Positions 26,436-35,140 of a stretch of DNA of 64,000 bases are shown here, piece by piece (positions within the stretch are counted from its first letter, which is position 1; each line of letters starts with the position of its first letter). The notes under the pieces were generated by a model. That model saw only the letters and a program-made list of their open reading frames with translations, did no database searches and had not been told where the DNA came from. Both the position numbers and the translations under genes were made by a program. The stretch comes from Chloroflexota bacterium (GTDB lineage Bacteria > Chloroflexota > Dehalococcoidia > Tepidiformales > Tepidiformaceae), in NCBI GenBank assembly GCA_026705605.1, contig JAPPAK010000006.1:124001-188000 (forward strand), written 5' to 3'.

Positions 26436-27730
26436 GCGCTGCCGCCCCCTCCGCTGTCGTCAGCGGTCGGCAGCGTACCGCCGAGCTCGGTAATGGTCGC
26501 GACGATGTCCTCGGGGATGGGCTCGCCCTTCTCGACGTGCTCGCGGGCGGTGCGCTCCGCCTTCATGCGGCGCGCCCGCAGCTTGCGCGGCGAGTTCGGG
26601 TCGCCCTGCGCGCCGGCGGCAGCCGGGGCGGCGGCGGGCGCCGCAGCCGGGGCCGCGCTCGCGGGCGCCGGGTCGTTCCCCGTGATCTCCTTGTAGAGCG
26701 CGCTCTCGGTGTCGTTCAGCGTCTGCAGGAGCTCCGCCGGCACCTCCTCGCCCTTTTCGATGTGCTCGCGGGCGCCGCGCTCGGCCTTCATGCGGCGGGC
26801 GCGAACCTTGCGCGGCGAGTTCGGGTCGCCGACGTCGCCTGCGGGGGCGGCTGCCGCTGCCGGGGCGGCTGCGGCGGCTGCCGGCGCGGGGGTGCCGATG
26901 GGCGGCACGGGCTCGCCCGTAATCTCCGTGTACATCTCGCTGGCGTAGCGCCGCAGGGAGGCAATCGTCTCTTCGCTCACCTCGCCCGCTTCCCGCTCGG
27001 CGCGCGCTTCGCGCTCCGCCTTCATGCGGCGGGCGCGCAGCTTGCGCGGCGAGAGCGAGGCGACCTCGTCGTCCTCGGCGGTGGCGCCCGCGGCGGCCGT
27101 CGCCGCCTGAGCCTGCACCTCCGGCTCGCGCTCCTGGATGGCCGCGCCCAGCCCCTGCGCGATGCGCTCGGCCTGGGCGTCCTGCGCCTCCGGCCGCGCC
27201 CCGGCGAAGCCGATGGCCGGCGGCTCCTCGCCCTCGGCCAGGGCCGCGTTGGTCTCGATGTTGTCCAGCGGGCGGAAGGGGTTGGGCAGCCTGCCGCTCT
27301 TGCTCGCTTCCAGCAGGTCCTCGATATCCTTGTGCAGGTCGCGGCGGTCGTAGGCGGAGTGCTCGTGCCCCTCCCACGTGTTGTCCATCGCGATCGCCTC
27401 GAAGGGGCAGACCTCGATGCAGATGTTGCAGCGCATGCAGCGCGCGTAGTCGATCCAGAACTTCTCGATGATCTTGCGGCGGTCGCTCGTGCCTTCGGGG
27501 TGCTTCGGGTTGTCGTGCATCACCGCCGTCATGCAGTCGACCGGGCAGTTCCGCACGCAGATGTTGCAGCCCGTGCAGAAGGGCTCGTCGTGGTCGAAGT
27601 CCCACGTCAGCACGGGGAAGCTGCGCTGGCGCTCGGAGAGCTCGTGCTTCTCGTCCGGGTACTGGATGGTCACCGGACGCCGCGTGAACGTCGAGAAGGT
27701 GGTCGCTAGGCCTTTCAGAATGCCGATCAT
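26432..27730 (-). CDS. nuoI: NADH-quinone oxidoreductase subunit I with long repeated C-terminal extension
   Basis: 432 residues, whereas NuoI is usually 160-200. Residues 1-150 form the normal subunit: a first 4Fe-4S set at C52, C55, C58 and C62, a second at C98, C101, C104 and C108, and the NPFRPLDN region after them. It carries electrons from the input side to NuoB. From residue 160 on is an Ala/Pro/Glu-rich tail holding three copies of SPRKLRARRMKAER, starting at 227, 305 and 380, each followed by a charged helix and, after the first two, EITG; Ala-Pro linkers separate them. The reading frame is clean, and its stop overlaps nuoJ, so the tail is real coding sequence. Confidence 0.93.
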   Translation of the reverse strand: MIGILKGLATTFSTFTRRPVTIQYPDEKHELSERQRSFPVLTWDFDHDEPFCTGCNICVRNCPVDCMTAVMHDNPKHPEGTSDRRKIIEKFWIDYARCMRCNICIEVCPFEAIAMDNTWEGHEHSAYDRRDLHKDIEDLLEASKSGRLPNPFRPLDNIETNAALAEGEEPPAIGFAGARPEAQDAQAERIAQGLGAAIQEREPEVQAQAATAAAGATAEDDEVASLSPRKLRARRMKAEREARAEREAGEVSEETIASLRRYASEMYTEITGEPVPPIGTPAPAAAAAAPAAAAAPAGDVGDPNSPRKVRARRMKAERGAREHIEKGEEVPAELLQTLNDTESALYKEITGNDPAPASAAPAAAPAAAPAAAGAQGDPNSPRKLRARRMKAERTAREHVEKGEPIPEDIVATITELGGTLPTADDSGGGGSA

Positions 27731-28866
27731 GGGTTGGGAACCTCAGCGTGCTTGTAGCTCCCCACGAGATTCTTCGTGGAGGGCTTGCGGGCGGCCCGAA
27801 GGTAGATGCCGCCCAGGAACAGGATCGCCCCCACCCAGTTGACCGCCGCCAGGATCGGCTCCGGCCAGTCGTAGTAGAGGAAGAGGCCGTTCACCAGCAG
27901 GAGGGCGAAGCTCACCTCGATGAGCGCCTTCCAGCAGAAGCTCATCAGCTGGTCCATGCGCAGCCGCGGCAGCGTGGCCCGCACCCAGAAGATGAGCATG
28001 ATCATGATGAGGCTCTTGATGAGCGTCAGGACCAGCTGCCAGCCCCAGCCCCAGTCCTCGCCGAAGGGGAACGCCCAGCCGCCCAGGAAGATGGCCGACC
28101 CGAAGATGCTGAACGCCCACAGCGAGGCGTACTCGGCCAGCTGGAACATGCTCCAGCGAATGCCCGAGTACTCCACGAAATAGCCGCCCACGATCTCCGA
28201 CTCCGCCACGGGAATGTCGAAAGGCGCCCGGTGCAGCTCCGAGAGCATGGCCGTGAAGAAGATGACGAATGCCAGAGGCTGGATGAGGATGAACGGCCGC
28301 GAGTCCTGCATCCCCACGATCGCGTTCAGGTCGAGCGTGCCCGCCACCATCGCGACGGCCAGCAGGGCCACCACGAGGGGAATCTCGTAGCTGATCATCT
28401 GCGCGGCGGCGCGTACGCCTCCGAGCAGCGCGTACTTGTTGCCCGAGCCCAGCCCGGCCATCAGCACGCCCACGATGTTCAGCCCCAGCACCGCGAACAC
28501 GAAGAACATGCCCAGCGCCAGGTTGCGCACGCCCCAGTCCTGCGCGAAGGGCAGCGCCACTAGCACGAGGAAGACGGGGATGAACGTCAGGTAGGGGGCG
28601 AACTCGAACACCCAGCGGTCCGCGTTGCGCGGGCGCACGTCCTCCTTGATCAGCAGCTTGATCGCGTCGGCGAACCCCTGCAGCAGGCCAATCGGACCCG
28701 TCCGCGTCGGGCCGAGCCGCATCTGGAAGCGCGCCACCACCTTGCGCTCGCCGTACGTCAGGTAGACGACGACGAGCGTCATCACGAGCACGACGATGAC
28801 GATGCGGATGATCGCGTCGAGCCAGCTCAGCCCGAAGAACGGATCGGCGAACGGGAACTCGCTCAC
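27727..28866 (-). CDS. nuoH: NADH-quinone oxidoreductase subunit H
   Basis: 379 residues, eight to nine membrane helices. It forms the quinone chamber with NuoB and NuoD. GERKVVARFQMRLGPTRTGPIGLLQGFADAIKL is the N-terminal signature, and LHRAPFDIPVAESEIVGGYFVEYSG is the conserved acidic loop 5 segment. RATLPRLRMDQLM lies near the C-terminus. Overlaps nuoI and nuoD by 4 bases each. Confidence 0.96.
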   Translation of the reverse strand: MSEFPFADPFFGLSWLDAIIRIVIVVLVMTLVVVYLTYGERKVVARFQMRLGPTRTGPIGLLQGFADAIKLLIKEDVRPRNADRWVFEFAPYLTFIPVFLVLVALPFAQDWGVRNLALGMFFVFAVLGLNIVGVLMAGLGSGNKYALLGGVRAAAQMISYEIPLVVALLAVAMVAGTLDLNAIVGMQDSRPFILIQPLAFVIFFTAMLSELHRAPFDIPVAESEIVGGYFVEYSGIRWSMFQLAEYASLWAFSIFGSAIFLGGWAFPFGEDWGWGWQLVLTLIKSLIMIMLIFWVRATLPRLRMDQLMSFCWKALIEVSFALLLVNGLFLYYDWPEPILAAVNWVGAILFLGGIYLRAARKPSTKNLVGSYKHAEVPNP

Positions 28867-30008
28867 TTGTCCACCTCGCCCAGCACGATGTCGAGCGACC
28901 CGAGGATGATGATGGCGTCGGCCACGTAGCTGCCGACCACCAGCTCCTGCAGGGCCGAGAGGTTGCAGAAGGAGGGGGAGCGCAGCTTGGCCCGGTACGG
29001 ATTCGTGCCGCCCTTCGCCATCAGGTAGACGCCGTACTCGCCCTTCGTGCCTTCCGTCGGCATGTACAGCTCGCCGTCGTTAATGCGCAGCGTCTTCGGC
29101 AGCTTCGGCGCGAGCACGCGCCCCTCGGGCATCTGCTCGAGGCACTGCTCGATGATGCGCACGCTCTGGTAGCACTCCGCCAGGCGCACATGGAAGCGGT
29201 CGAACACGTCGCCCTGCACGCCCACCGGAATCTCGAAGTCGATCTTCGGGTAGACGCTGTAGGGCTCTGCCTTGCGGATGTCCCAGGGCACGCCCGTGGC
29301 CCGCAGCATCGGACCGGTGAAGCCCCACGCGATCGCCTGCTCCGGCGTCACCGGCGTGAGCCCGCGGCAGCGCTCGACGAACACCTCATTGCCCGTCAGC
29401 AGGCCGTCCATGTCCTCGAGGCCCTGCTTGATCGAGCCGAGCACCCAGCGGCAGCGCGGCTCGAAGTTGTCGGGCAGGTCCATCGTCACCCCGCCGATGC
29501 GGAAGTAGGTGGGGAACATGCGGTCCCCCGCCACCTCCTCGAACAGGTCGTAGATGCGCTCCCGCTCCCGCCAGGCGTAGACGAAGCTCGTGCCGAACGA
29601 GCCCACGTCCGCCCCGAACGCGCCCAGGAACATGAAGTGCGAGTTGATGCGCGACAGCTCCATCATGATCACGCGGATGTAGTCCGCGCGTTCCGGAACC
29701 TCGATGCCGGCCAGCCGCTCGACCGCCATTGTGTAGGCGCCCTCGCAGCACATCCCGGCGAGGTAGTCGGTGCGGTCCCACCAGCCCATCGCCTGGCGGT
29801 AGTCGGCGTTCTCGGAGAGCTTCTCCAGGCCCCGGTGCAGGTAGCCGATGTACGGCTCGCAGCCGACCACGAGCTCGCCGTCGACCGTCAGCACCATGCG
29901 GAACACGCCGTGCGTGGCCGGGTGCTGCGGCCCGACGTTCACGGTCATGTCGACCGTGTCGAGATCGCTGTCCGCGGCGGCGACGCGCTCCTCGGGCCAG
30001 ATCGACAT
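28863..30008 (-). CDS. nuoD: NADH-quinone oxidoreductase subunit D
   Basis: 381 residues. The 49-kDa-type subunit that lines the quinone site, related to the large subunit of NiFe hydrogenases but without metal cysteines. NVGPQHPATHGVFRM at residues 25-40 carries the His pair, YIGYLHRGLEKL and RINSHFMFLGAFGADVG follow, and DIVLGEVDK ends the protein. NuoC and NuoD are separate here, not fused. Confidence 0.96.
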   Translation of the reverse strand: MSIWPEERVAAADSDLDTVDMTVNVGPQHPATHGVFRMVLTVDGELVVGCEPYIGYLHRGLEKLSENADYRQAMGWWDRTDYLAGMCCEGAYTMAVERLAGIEVPERADYIRVIMMELSRINSHFMFLGAFGADVGSFGTSFVYAWRERERIYDLFEEVAGDRMFPTYFRIGGVTMDLPDNFEPRCRWVLGSIKQGLEDMDGLLTGNEVFVERCRGLTPVTPEQAIAWGFTGPMLRATGVPWDIRKAEPYSVYPKIDFEIPVGVQGDVFDRFHVRLAECYQSVRIIEQCLEQMPEGRVLAPKLPKTLRINDGELYMPTEGTKGEYGVYLMAKGGTNPYRAKLRSPSFCNLSALQELVVGSYVADAIIILGSLDIVLGEVDK

Positions 30009-30524
30009 CTAGACCTCCACCCCGGGCGGGCCGTCTTCGATGCCCTGCAGGATCTCGGCCTTCTGCAGCGGGTGGGCCTTGCGCAGGGGATGGATGCGGA
30101 GGTCCTCCTCCAGCAGCAGGTTGCGCGGGTCGGGATGCCCCGTGAACACCAGCCCTACCATCTCCGCCGCCTCCCGCTCGTGCCAGTTCGCCGCCGGGTA
30201 GAGCCCGGTCAGCGACGGCAGCTCGCAGCTCGGGATGGGCGCGGGCACCGTGATCTGGAGGGCGTGGCCGTGGGGGAAGGAGTAGAGCTGGTACTTCGCC
30301 TCGAGCCCCGCCTCTTCCATGTCCAGCGCGACGATGTTGCGCAGCAGGTCGAAGGCGAGCTCGGCGTCGTCGCGCAGGCCGGTCACGAGCGCGAGGAAGT
30401 GCTCGGGCGCGACCCGAAGGTCGGCGTACGTCTTCGTCTCGGAGGCCTCGAAGGGGATGTCCGGCAGCCGCTCCCGTACGAGCGCCGCGATCTCCGGCTC
30501 GCCGATGACCGGTTCCGAACTCAC
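30009..30524 (-). CDS. nuoC: NADH-quinone oxidoreductase subunit C
   Basis: 171 residues from a GTG that overlaps the nuoB stop as GTGA; longer open frame upstream is a nuoB shadow. The 30-kDa-type subunit of the peripheral arm. [39 protein letters not shown] is the conserved block with WxEREVYDxxG-like character, here [16 protein letters not shown] follows. Adjacent to nuoD without overlap. Confidence 0.94.
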   Translation of the reverse strand: MSSEPVIGEPEIAALVRERLPDIPFEASETKTYADLRVAPEHFLALVTGLRDDAELAFDLLRNIVALDMEEAGLEAKYQLYSFPHGHALQITVPAPIPSCELPSLTGLYPAANWHEREAAEMVGLVFTGHPDPRNLLLEEDLRIHPLRKAHPLQKAEILQGIEDGPPGVEV

Positions 30525-31105
30525 CCGACCATCCTCTTCTCTTCCATGATCTTCTCCTGCAGCCGCAGGAAGCCATCGAGCAGCGACTCGGGACGAGGCG
30601 GGCAGCCCGGCACGTACACGTCCACCGGGATGATCTTGTCGACGCCCTGGAGCACGCGGTCGTACTCGGTGTAGGGCCCGCCGTTGGTGGCGCAGGCGCC
30701 CATGGAGATGACGTACTTCGGGTTCGGCATCTGCTCGTAGAGCAGCTTGATCGCCGGCGCCATCTTCTTCGTGACCGTGCCCGAGACGACCATCACGTCG
30801 CTCTGGCGGGGGCTGGGCCAGGGGACGATCCCGAAGCGGTCGAGGTCGTGGTTGGCCATGAAGGTGCCGATCATCTCGATCGCGCAGCAGGCCAGCCCGA
30901 AGGTCATCGGCCACAGGGAGCTCTTGCGGCTCATCGCCAGCACCGTATCGACGCCCGTCTGCAGGATGCCCGGCATCACGATGCGGTAGGCCGCCGTCTG
31001 CTCCGGCAGGTCGACGGGCGTCAGCCGCTCCGCCTCGTTCCCGAAGTCGGGCACGTAGGCGGGCATCGCCGGTCCGTCGGCGGGGGTGGTCGCTTCGTCG
31101 CTCAT
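30521..31105 (-). CDS. nuoB: NADH-quinone oxidoreductase subunit B
   Basis: 194 residues from an ATG that overlaps the nuoA stop (ATGA). It carries cluster N2, which reduces quinone. [13 protein letters not shown] has the tandem cysteines, [12 protein letters not shown] the third, and [14 protein letters not shown] the fourth. The first 45 residues are a Pro/Ala-rich extension. Longer open frames upstream run through nuoA in another phase and are not coding. Confidence 0.96.
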   Translation of the reverse strand: MSDEATTPADGPAMPAYVPDFGNEAERLTPVDLPEQTAAYRIVMPGILQTGVDTVLAMSRKSSLWPMTFGLACCAIEMIGTFMANHDLDRFGIVPWPSPRQSDVMVVSGTVTKKMAPAIKLLYEQMPNPKYVISMGACATNGGPYTEYDRVLQGVDKIIPVDVYVPGCPPRPESLLDGFLRLQEKIMEEKRMVG

Positions 31106-31464
31106 TTCCACTCCAGCACGCCGCGCCGCCAGGCGTACAGCAGCCCGGCGCTCAGCACCACGATGAAGACGAACATGTACCAGAAGGCGTAGACCGGCAG
31201 GTCGAAGAAGACGACCGCCCAGGGGAAGATGAAGATCGTCTCCACATCGAAGATGAGGAACATGATCGCGAAGATGTAGTAGCGAACGTGGACCTGCGCC
31301 CAGTTGCGGCCGATCGGGAGCATCCCGCACTCGTAGGAGACGCCCTTGCCGCGCTCCTTTGCGAAGGGTCCGAGCAGCCGCGCCCCGACGAGGGCGGTGA
31401 AGACGAGGATGAAGCCCGCGACCGTCGCGATAAAGACGGCGGACCATTCGTCGTAAAAGCTCAT
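31102..31464 (-). CDS. nuoA: NADH-quinone oxidoreductase subunit A
   Basis: 120 residues with three membrane helices, the first gene of the nuo operon. [35 protein letters not shown] is the family signature, with the conserved Cys in ECG and the acidic DVET pair. Start chosen at MSFYDEWSA because the upstream in-frame residues are Pro/Arg-rich and non-coding in character. Operon order from here is A, B, C, D, H, I, J, K, L, M, N; E, F and G are absent. Confidence 0.95.
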   Translation of the reverse strand: MSFYDEWSAVFIATVAGFILVFTALVGARLLGPFAKERGKGVSYECGMLPIGRNWAQVHVRYYIFAIMFLIFDVETIFIFPWAVVFFDLPVYAFWYMFVFIVVLSAGLLYAWRRGVLEWK

Positions 31465-31543
31465 GGCCTCGCTTTCGCCGTCGAGCGCCGGGAGGGCGCT
31501 GCGGGCCGCGCAAGAACGACCGCCAAGGCCGCCCCCGAAGCCC

Positions 31544-31561
31544 TTGTGATTTGCGCCACAA
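31544..31561 (-). promoter_or_regulatory. Crp/Fnr-type palindrome upstream of the nuo operon
   Basis: TTGTG-ATTTGCGC-CACAA is an inverted repeat; read as half sites it is TGTGA, six bases, CCACA, which matches nine of ten positions of the TGTGA-N6-TCACA consensus of the Crp/Fnr superfamily. It lies about 80 bases ahead of the nuoA start, next to a TTATCTT stretch on the minus strand that could be a -10 element. Single-site evidence only. Confidence 0.35.
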
Positions 31562-31643
31562 AGATAAGCGCGAGGGGTGGGGGCAGCAAGCCGGAGCGGG
31601 TGTTGGGTGGCCCATCTCGCCTTCCTGTTGTACATATGTTCGG

Positions 31644-31937
31644 ATGCCGAGACAGCGTGGCACCAACTACGAAGCGCTGCTTGATCCAATCCGCATGGAT
31701 GACGATGGGCTCCCCGTGCGCTCCGTCAGGGAGTGGACGCCTGACAAGCTCGCTCTCAATTCCTACTACCTCCAGCCGTTCGCGAAGCTCTGTGCGGAAG
31801 ACGCCGGAGGCTGGCACTCCCTCGATGGATTCGCCGGTGGTGGAGCAAACGACGCCGGCCAGCTACGCCGATTCAAGGGTGCAGCGCTGATTGGGGCGAC
31901 GACCCACCGCTGTTCCGGGGTGACGAGTCTTCCGTGA
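31644..31937 (+). pseudogene. Truncated three-Cys-motif partner (TcmP)-like gene
   Basis: 97 residues. EWTPDKLALNSYYLQPFAKLC, then SLDGFAGGGANDAG, then LIGATT matches the start of TcmP-family proteins (W-T-x-x-K-L, a helix, D-x-FAG-x-G, then a small-residue segment), which are usually over 300 residues and linked to mobile defence or modification loci. The frame stops right after this N-terminal part, and no continuation is found in other frames before the next gene at 31983. It sits in an AT-richer patch, so it is probably a decayed acquired gene. Confidence 0.55.
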
Positions 31938-31982
31938 GTTCGAACAACATAGATCTCAACCACATCGTTATCGAAGCCGGTT

Positions 31983-32558
31983 ATGAGTCCCCCGGTCCTT
32001 CTCTTCGCTTCATACCTTGATTCCGCCCAAGTATCTCTTGACAGAGCCTTCCATGCTAGAGACGCGGGTTCAGATATTGGTTCTCAACAGTTTATCCTCC
32101 GCTACCTTGTCGACTGTCTATTTGCCATCGAAATAGGCCTGAAGACGATTGTTGCATACAGTAAGCGCGACTTGGGAAGCGTCAAAAACTACCGACACGA
32201 CTTAGCGAAGCTGTACAGGGACTGTCCGCGAGAATCAAGAAGATCGATCGAGCGCGACTACAAAGAAAAGTACCCTAGCCGAGGGAAAGCGTTTGAAGAT
32301 ACAATGTCCACAGCGAACGGACTTTATACGACGTTGCGCTACTTTGCTTTTGAGGGTGGAAGCGTCGAATTCGATCATGGACTGATTCATGAGGCCGTAG
32401 TAGTAATCGCTGGTGAACTCAAGCGACTTGCTATCCCGGGAAGTGATCGCCTCCATCTCTTGAAGATCGATGAGGAGTATCCCGAAAGACTAGTGGATGC
32501 AGGCGCTTTGGAATACGACCACGGATACAAAGAGGGGAGACGGTCGGCCGAGGCCTGA
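31983..32558 (+). CDS. HEPN-like protein of unknown role
   Basis: 191 residues, largely helical, from ATG. FILRYLVDCLFAIEIGLKTIVAYSKR and SVKNYRHDLAKLYRDCPR resemble a HEPN bundle with its R-x(4-6)-H type motif (the His in YRHDLAKL). HEPN proteins often act as RNases or RNA-binding partners in defence and toxin systems. Composition and codon use are clearly AT-richer than the flanks, as in the adjoining TcmP remnant. No MNT-type partner is seen. Assignment is by pattern only. Confidence 0.5.
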   Translation: MSPPVLLFASYLDSAQVSLDRAFHARDAGSDIGSQQFILRYLVDCLFAIEIGLKTIVAYSKRDLGSVKNYRHDLAKLYRDCPRESRRSIERDYKEKYPSRGKAFEDTMSTANGLYTTLRYFAFEGGSVEFDHGLIHEAVVVIAGELKRLAIPGSDRLHLLKIDEEYPERLVDAGALEYDHGYKEGRRSAEA

Positions 32559-32703
32559 CAAGACCACGAGCGGAGAAAGGGTCCACCGGTTGTGTGATGG
32601 CTCTGATGCGTACTAACGCGCGAGCGGGCTCACTCGCCCTCGCAGTTCGCTCCAGCTCGTTGGCACTGTCTCGCCTTCAACAATATCGCGGTACCCTGCC
32701 CCC

Positions 32704-33837
32704 GTGAACGCCGCGACCCCCTACCTCGACGCCCTTGCCGCCATGGCCTCGCTCGTCGAAGCCGAGGCGGAGCGCTCCGAGCGTGAGGCGCGCACGACCC
32801 CGTCCGTCGCCGAGCGCATCATCGACGCGGGGCTGTACCGGCTGTACCTGCCGCGCTCGCTCGGCGAGCCGGAGCTCGAGGTCCCGTCCGCCCTCGAGGT
32901 GTTCGAAGCCGCCTCGCGTATCGATGGCTCCTTCGGCTGGGCCGTGACCATCGGCTCGGGTGGCGGGCTCTTTGCGGGCGCCCTCGAACCCGCGACCGCC
33001 GCCGAGATATTCGGGCCAAAGGAGGCCCTCATCGCCGGGTCCGGGAAGCCGGGTGGGACAGCCAAGCCCGTCGACAGCGGCTACCTCGCCGGCGGGCGCT
33101 GGAACTTCGCCAGCGGCGCTCACCACGCCACCTTCTTCACCGCCAACTGCTTCGTCGAAGGCGAGCGGGCGGCGGACGACTCCGGTCCCCTCATCCGCGC
33201 CATGGCCTTCCCCGCCGCCGAGGTCGAGGTCGTCGAGACCTGGGACCCCGCCGGCATGCGCGGCACGGGCAGCCACGACTTCCAGGTCGAGAGCAGCCTC
33301 GTGCCCCTGCGCCGCACCTTCGGCGTCTTCGACGACTGGCCCTACGAGCGCGGCCCCCTCTACCAGTACCCCTTCAACCACCACGCGGAGACGTCGTTCG
33401 CGGCGGTCGCGCTGGGCATCGGGCGTCACGCCATCGACGAGTTCCTCGAGCTCGCGTCACGCCCCTCCCTCTATACAGGGGAGCCCCTGGGTGACCGCCA
33501 GGGTGCGCGTGTCCGCCTCGGCGAGGCGGAGGCGCTCGTGAGCGCCGCCCGCGCCTGGTTCTTCGAGGTTGCCGGGTCGAGCTGGGACACGGTCGTCGGG
33601 GGCGATGCCCTGGAGGATGAGCAGGCCGCGCGCGTCTCGCTGGCCTCCATCCACGCGGCCACCAGCGCCGCCCGCGCCGCGACGCTCCTCTTCGAGGCGG
33701 GCGGCTCGGCCTCGCTCGACGCCGGCTCGCCCCTTGCCCGCGCCTGGCGCGACGTACACGCCTTGTCGAAGCACGTGGCAGTGTCGCCGCTGGGCTACGA
33801 GGCCGCAGCCGCGGGGTTGCTCGACACCGAGGAGTAG
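32704..33837 (+). CDS. Acyl-CoA-dehydrogenase-fold flavin monooxygenase-like protein
   Basis: 377 residues from GTG. The N-terminal helical domain (ERIIDAGLYRLYLPRSLGE), the middle strand domain with NFASGAHHATFF, and WDPAGMRGTGSHDFQVE match the DszC/HpaH-like branch of the acyl-CoA dehydrogenase fold, which uses reduced flavin and oxygen. It lacks the GTSEIQR C-terminus of true dehydrogenases. SGAHHATFF in place of the usual SG(W/C)... is typical of this branch. Substrate and the flavin reductase partner are unknown. Its 3' end overlaps a convergent gene by 43 bases. Confidence 0.78.
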   Translation: MNAATPYLDALAAMASLVEAEAERSEREARTTPSVAERIIDAGLYRLYLPRSLGEPELEVPSALEVFEAASRIDGSFGWAVTIGSGGGLFAGALEPATAAEIFGPKEALIAGSGKPGGTAKPVDSGYLAGGRWNFASGAHHATFFTANCFVEGERAADDSGPLIRAMAFPAAEVEVVETWDPAGMRGTGSHDFQVESSLVPLRRTFGVFDDWPYERGPLYQYPFNHHAETSFAAVALGIGRHAIDEFLELASRPSLYTGEPLGDRQGARVRLGEAEALVSAARAWFFEVAGSSWDTVVGGDALEDEQAARVSLASIHAATSAARAATLLFEAGGSASLDAGSPLARAWRDVHALSKHVAVSPLGYEAAAAGLLDTEE

Positions 33838-34511
33838 CCGGCTTCCTGGCCATGCGGCGGGCCGTGCCTGCGCGCCTCGCGCAGGATGAACGTGCCGCAG
33901 ATGAACACCAGCGCCGCCGTCGTGGGCCACCCGAACAGGCGGCCGTAGACCAGGTACTCCCCGATCGAGAGGTTCAGCAGCATCCACGTCAGGACGAGCG
34001 CCTTAACCGCCTCGTAGCCTGCCCAGACGAGCGTCACCTTCACGAAGATGGGTGCGTTCACGGGCAGGTTCCCCACCATGCTCGGCGAAATCTCGCGACC
34101 GATCGCCCCGATCAGCGGCCAGCCCCGCCAGAGCGTCCACGCGTAGAGCGGCAGGATGAGCGCGTCGCCGACCGGCCCCGCGGCGAGGTACGCCTTCTCG
34201 CTCGTCAGCAGGATGCCCGCCAGCGCCGACCCCGCCGTGATCAGGTACCCGTAGATCGCGATGAGGCGCAGCAGCGGCGTCTCCCGCGTGAACAGGAAGA
34301 CGACCGTTACCGCCGCGAAGCCGCCGCCCACCGCCACCTCCGCCGGCGCCACCTTCGTCAGCCCGTAGAAGAGCAGGACCGGCAGCATTGTCAGGAAGAC
34401 ACGAGGGTTGGGCTGCCACTCGACCGGGAGCCGCCTCAGCAGGGGCACCCCGGCGTACCAGCCGGATGGTGCGCCCTCGGTCGCGACGCCCCGGATGCCA
34501 AGCGCGGTCAT
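33795..34511 (-). CDS. VC0807-like integral membrane protein
   Basis: 238 residues from an ATG overlapping the stop of the upstream carbonic anhydrase gene by 4 bases. About six membrane helices from residue 38 to 225. The pattern MLPVLLFYGLTKVAP..., RLIAIYGYLITAGSALAG..., and VKVTLVWAGYEAVKALVLTWMLLNLSIGEYLVYGRLFGWP agrees with the VC0807/DUF3159-type family, which is uncharacterised. The C-terminal 43 bases of coding sequence overlap the convergent flavin enzyme gene. Confidence 0.68.
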   Translation of the reverse strand: MTALGIRGVATEGAPSGWYAGVPLLRRLPVEWQPNPRVFLTMLPVLLFYGLTKVAPAEVAVGGGFAAVTVVFLFTRETPLLRLIAIYGYLITAGSALAGILLTSEKAYLAAGPVGDALILPLYAWTLWRGWPLIGAIGREISPSMVGNLPVNAPIFVKVTLVWAGYEAVKALVLTWMLLNLSIGEYLVYGRLFGWPTTAALVFICGTFILREARRHGPPHGQEAGYSSVSSNPAAAAS

Positions 34512-35062
34512 GGCCTTTCCAGTCTCGCATTCGTATGGGTGATCTCCCTTAACCCGTCGAGGTGCTCCGCCGCCAGCCCCGCGTACCGTCCCGGATTGTT
34601 CTCGACCCACTCCTGCGAGGGCGTTCCCTTAATGGAACGCTTCACCTCGGCGGGCGTCCCCGCCGCCAGCATCCCCGCCGGGATCTCGGTGTCCGGCAAT
34701 ACCACCGACCCCGCTGCCACCAGCGCCCCCTCCCCGACCACCGCCCCGTCGAGCACCTGCGCCCCGTTCGCAATGAGCGCCCGCGCCCCGATCGTCGCCC
34801 CGTGGATGACGGCGTTGTGCGCGACCGAGACCTCCTCGCCGACGAGCGCAGGCGCGGTCGCCCGCCCGTGCACCACCGCCCCGTCCTGGATGTTTGCCCC
34901 CGCCCCGATGACCGCGTAGGAGGTATCGCCCCGCACCACCGCCCCGTACCAGACCGAGGCCCCCGCCTCGATACGCACGTCCCCCACTACCGTCGCCGTG
35001 GGCGCGATGAAGGCGCTCTCGTGGATCACGGGCACCTTCTCCCCAACGGCGTACACCGGCAT
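34508..35062 (-). CDS. Gamma-class carbonic anhydrase-like protein
   Basis: 184 residues with left-handed beta-helix hexapeptides. SVWYGAVVRGDTSYAVIGAGANIQDGAVVHG supplies the Arg-Asp pair and one zinc His; VSVAHNAVIHGATIG supplies the other two His. This is the pattern of gamma-carbonic anhydrase and YrdA/PaaY proteins. The acidic proton-shuttle loop of the Methanosarcina enzyme is missing, as in most short members, so real activity is uncertain. Confidence 0.9.
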   Translation of the reverse strand: MPVYAVGEKVPVIHESAFIAPTATVVGDVRIEAGASVWYGAVVRGDTSYAVIGAGANIQDGAVVHGRATAPALVGEEVSVAHNAVIHGATIGARALIANGAQVLDGAVVGEGALVAAGSVVLPDTEIPAGMLAAGTPAEVKRSIKGTPSQEWVENNPGRYAGLAAEHLDGLREITHTNARLERP

Positions 35063-35140
35063 TCGTTCCCTCCAACAGGCGAGCGCGTATCCTAGCCCTT
35101 CGCGCGCCCGCCGCGAGCGGTGCGCCGGAGGTACCTACTC

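Noticed and set aside
31938-31982. Possible continuation of the TcmP-like gene by frameshift
   Set aside because: No reading frame here continues with family-like residues before the next gene.
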